Shown one piece after another: positions 60,177 to 61,829 of a stretch of DNA of 61,829 nt. The notes under the pieces are model-generated. The model was not told where the DNA came from. It saw only the letters and a program-made list of their open reading frames with translations, and ran no database searches. The translations under genes were made by a program, and so were the position numbers. Source of the stretch: an uncultured Chthonomonas sp. (GTDB taxonomy: Bacteria; Armatimonadota; Chthonomonadetes; Chthonomonadales; Chthonomonadaceae); the NCBI GenBank assembly GCA_903859705.1, contig CAIONQ010000126.1, positions 1 through 61,829 of the forward strand. The letters run 5' to 3'. How positions within the stretch are numbered: the first letter of the stretch is position 1; each line of letters opens with the position of its first letter.

Positions 60177-60183
60177 CCACCTT
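60147..60183. other. imperfect dyad at the element junction, candidate attachment site
   Basis: AAGGTGGACGAATAC (60147-60161), centre CACAAAA, then GTATCCATCCACCTT (60169-60183). The arms match at 13 of 15 positions. Two inverted arms around a 7-base centre are the layout of tyrosine-recombinase core sites (binding arms plus overlap region). It sits exactly where the DUF2961 gene is cut and the phage-like block begins. The recombinase gene and the other end are not in the window. Confidence 0.5.
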
Positions 60184-60188
60184 CTTGA

Positions 60189-60593
60189 CTAAACATTCAA
60201 TTTACGCAGCGTTTTTTGGTTATCTTCGTGGAACCCTGTTATCATCATGTCCACTGCCTTCTTCTGGTGATCCAGGAGGCATCGATACTGATGTTGCAGA
60301 AGTACATCCATGCCGCTACCCTGAAATTCTGACGGAGGCTTTAATCCTGCTTGAAGATACGCTTCTGTAGGATCGAGGTCTAAAATAGCTATTGCCAGGT
60401 CTACTGTCGTTTTTGAGATGTTAGCTCTTGGTATCATTTCCATGTTTCTCCAAGTGCTCTCTCTTCCTTGTTTAAGAAGTCCGAGTTCAACTCCACGCGA
60501 TCCACAGTCTGCGCATGTCATACCGAGTTCCTCTCTCTGCGCTCTAAGGTATTGTCCAAAGGTATTGTTTTTAACAACCGTCTGTCTCGCCAT
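60189..60593 (-). CDS. XRE-like HTH protein, repressor candidate
   Basis: A 134-residue protein. HTH-like segment at ~10-80: FGQYLRAQREELGMT, then LLKQGRESTWRNMEMIPR and ISKTTVDLAIAILDLDPTEAYLQAGL, echoing the chromosomal XRE regulator's tail-like AGY motif. Two cysteines (CADC) sit in the recognition region. ATG 60593 is chosen; a longer frame to 60755 reads through the promoter region. Faces away from the gene at 60817; by position it would control the divergent region like a phage immunity repressor. Confidence 0.65.
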   Translation of the reverse strand: MARQTVVKNNTFGQYLRAQREELGMTCADCGSRGVELGLLKQGRESTWRNMEMIPRANISKTTVDLAIAILDLDPTEAYLQAGLKPPSEFQGSGMDVLLQHQYRCLLDHQKKAVDMMITGFHEDNQKTLRKLNV

Positions 60594-60637
60594 CTTGATT
60601 ACGCTCCATAGTGAATACTGATACATCAACGAATGGA

Positions 60638-60666
60638 ATTGTACCACAGTTTGTACGGTTTCGCAA
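60638..60666 (-). promoter_or_regulatory. promoter for the repressor-like gene
   Basis: On the minus strand TTGCGA (60666-60661) and TACAAT (60643-60638) are exactly 17 bases apart. It lies 45 bases before the ATG at 60593. The spacer contains GTACCACAGTTTGTAC-like dyad sequence that could be an operator. Confidence 0.6.
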
Positions 60667-60748
60667 CTATTATTCGACTCCTTTGCTATCTTTACGCTCA
60701 AACCATAGTTCTGTATCATATTTTGTCGCATTATTTTGTGCGTTTGTA

Positions 60749-60778
60749 TTGACAAATGAAAGGAGGTGGTGCCATACT
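60749..60778 (+). promoter_or_regulatory. promoter for the rightward genes
   Basis: Perfect TTGACA (60749-60754) and CATACT (60773-60778) with an 18-base spacer, 39 bases before the ATG at 60817. The AGGAGG at 60761-60766 lies inside the spacer and has no usable start codon after it, so it is not a ribosome binding site in use. Confidence 0.55.
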
Positions 60779-60816
60779 TTTAGTGAGTAAACGACCGTGC
60801 TAAAGAATGGAACACA

Positions 60817-61071
60817 ATGAAGAGCATCACTGATTGCGAAAAGCTTATAACCAGATTTGATAATGTACTTATCGACTATGCGGTCGCGTCTGCGGGATGT
60901 GATGTGTACAAGGATGTGGTCGAGACAACGCAAGACAGACTGGTGGCTGAGCAAGCATTAGTATCTGCGCGGCTTGAGGTTATCAATGTAGCCGAAAAGA
61001 TTGCATTCAAGCACGCAAGAAGTGTTTTGAAGAAATACAAGTCGAAGAGAAAGGATGTAGCAAGAACATGA
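60817..61071 (+). CDS. small helical protein of the element
   Basis: An 84-residue, charged and mostly helical protein (KLITRFDNVLIDYAVASAG...) with a Lys/Arg-rich end (ARSVLKKYKSKRKD). No family recognised. It overlaps the next gene by 4 bases (ATGA at 61068). Weak ribosome site (AATGGAA). Product probably acts on or with the following protein. Confidence 0.55.
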   Translation: MKSITDCEKLITRFDNVLIDYAVASAGCDVYKDVVETTQDRLVAEQALVSARLEVINVAEKIAFKHARSVLKKYKSKRKDVART

Positions 61072-61829
61072 CATTAGCGTTACTCGATCCGGAATATAAA
61101 TTTACTCCGGATCGAGACGCGGTACCATTTAATCCGCGTATCCCAATGACAATCGAGCAAGCCCAGGAATCAATTGATCGGCTAAAGGAAGCTGGCCAAG
61201 AAATCGATAGGCACACGGACCAGATTGTGCAAGAAGCATGGAAGCTTAAGCAAGAAGTGGATGGTGTTCCTAACTGGAAGTTGGTAGCCGAGATCCTTGG
61301 AATGAGCAGCTGGGAAGAAATATGCGTGCGTTTCTTCCATTCCTATCGGCAAGACATTGAGCGACGGTTGAAGCGTTACGATGTTGTGAAGGACCTTCGC
61401 CCTAAGCAAACAGGTGGACAGCTCAAAGGATCACACATTGATGCTCTGATACCTGTACCGAAAGCATTGAGGGCTGAAGTGCTAACAAAAGCGTGGGAAA
61501 TCGCCCCCCCCAACAAGTTCAGTAAGACTGGTGGCAAATTGGTTAGCGCAAAAACTATTACTGAAGCTGCAAGGCAAGTAAGAGTAGAGGAAGCGAGACT
61601 CCAAAGTATTGCAGAAGCTACGGAAGAAGAACCGTCTGCTATGGATACATTCTTTGGAGAGCCTGCAGCGCCTCCAGTAAAGCTGGAAGCACCTGTAATG
61701 AAGCCACATAACCCTGACAAGATCGAAAGTAAGCAAAGAGTTGCATCTTCACCTACTACGTCGATACAGGATGATGTTGAAGATGACCCGGGAACTGAAC
61801 TTCCAGATGAAGAATGCGACTTATTCTCA
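61068..61829 (+). CDS. element protein, DNA-binding-like, open at window end
   Basis: 254 codons remain open to the edge. The first ~60 residues are polar and helical (AQESIDRLKEAGQEIDRHTD); the middle (GGQLKGSHIDALIPVPKALR...LTKAW...VSAKTITEAARQV) has the flavour of a ParB or phage HTH 'SH...LLPVP' module. A long acidic and Pro/Lys-rich tail follows (ETATEEEPSAMDTF-like, DDVEDDPGTELPDEE). A ParB-like or replication-initiator-related role is possible but speculative. C-terminus unknown. Confidence 0.5.
   Translation, partial: MTLALLDPEYKFTPDRDAVPFNPRIPMTIEQAQESIDRLKEAGQEIDRHTDQIVQEAWKLKQEVDGVPNWKLVAEILGMSSWEEICVRFFHSYRQDIERRLKRYDVVKDLRPKQTGGQLKGSHIDALIPVPKALRAEVLTKAWEIAPPNKFSKTGGKLVSAKTITEAARQVRVEEARLQSIAEATEEEPSAMDTFFGEPAAPPVKLEAPVMKPHNPDKIESKQRVASSPTTSIQDDVEDDPGTELPDEECDLFS

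Larger units (their letters stand above)
60184..61829. mobile_element. one end of an integrated phage-like element
   Basis: Reasons: it begins at a truncated host gene with a dyad on the boundary; the DNA appears more AT-rich than the rest by eye; it has a repressor-like HTH gene divergent from unknown genes across a two-promoter region, as in temperate phages and ICEs; the genes lack matches to housekeeping functions. It runs off the window. No integrase, capsid or transfer gene is visible, so the class cannot be set. Confidence 0.6.

Noticed and set aside
59693-60196. Longer alternative minus-strand frame over the DUF2961 remnant
   Set aside because: The frame at 59757-60176 gives clear DUF2961 motifs, whereas this one is a shifted reading with none.
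60761-60783. Strong AGGAGG ribosome-site-like sequence upstream of 60817
   Set aside because: The only nearby start, GTG at 60769, hits a stop after four codons, and the site falls inside the promoter spacer.

Overview
The window is dense, moderately GC-rich bacterial chromosome with about 40 genes, short gaps and many ATGA or TTGA overlaps. The mix points to a large-genome, saccharolytic free-living bacterium of the Armatimonadota / Planctomycetota / Acidobacteriota / Verrucomicrobiota type. Signs of this are three modules of 'planctomycete-type' secreted cytochrome c proteins (DUF1592/1588/1585, DUF1549/1553) each with a Tat-exported partner (DUF1552 or DUF1501), DUF5060, WbsX and DUF2961 carbohydrate-related proteins, and FemAB. 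Armatimonadota is my best guess, from memory of similar proteins only.

Layout: 1-80 is the first 26 codons of an IS66-like transposase on the minus strand. 495-10450 is a DNA-repair block: a nucleotidyltransferase overlapping a UvrA paralog, then an AddB-like nuclease overlapping an AddA-like helicase-nuclease. 10451-11123 is non-coding and holds a ~44-bp direct repeat. 11124-13543 is an ABC-2 type exporter (permease and ATPase). 13602-18895 (minus) holds two tandem 3'-5' exonucleases, glyA, and a split glutamine-dependent NAD+ synthetase (nitrilase-fold subunit plus NadE). 19215-23224 is the first DUF1592/DUF1552 pair. 23320-29942 is a four-gene operon with overlapping genes (alpha/alpha-barrel-like secreted protein, beta-propeller lipoprotein, M61 peptidase, DegT aminotransferase).

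30044-33034 (minus) is canonical uvrA, followed by a pair of M16 peptidases, one active and one lacking the zinc motif. 36157-38742 is a DUF5060/DUF4038-like glycoside hydrolase ending in a clear intrinsic terminator. 38902-43974 holds two small hypotheticals, a GT-C glycosyltransferase, a secreted protein of unknown function and a Gfo/Idh/MocA dehydrogenase. 44182-52773 holds the other two cytochrome/Tat-partner modules in tandem. 52763-59665 carries a YkgJ-type cysteine-cluster protein, a WbsX-like protein, an RlaP/YcgL nucleotidyltransferase, an XRE regulator, FemAB, alanine racemase, a secreted protein and a degenerate receiver-like protein.

The right end (from about 60180) is a different kind of DNA. 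It looks more AT-rich by eye, and a DUF2961 gene is cut off exactly where it begins. A 15-bp imperfect dyad around a 7-bp centre sits on the junction, like a recombinase core site. Beyond it lies a phage-style divergent regulator region with well-formed promoters facing both ways, followed by two unknown genes. I read this as one end of an integrated element that continues past the window.

The most interesting points are the junction/attachment-site candidate, the nucleotidyltransferase-UvrA pair next to an AddAB-like complex in which both subunits carry iron-sulfur nuclease cysteines, the degenerate first zinc module in both UvrA proteins, the split NAD synthetase and the tandem exonucleases. 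No tRNA, rRNA or CRISPR array was seen.
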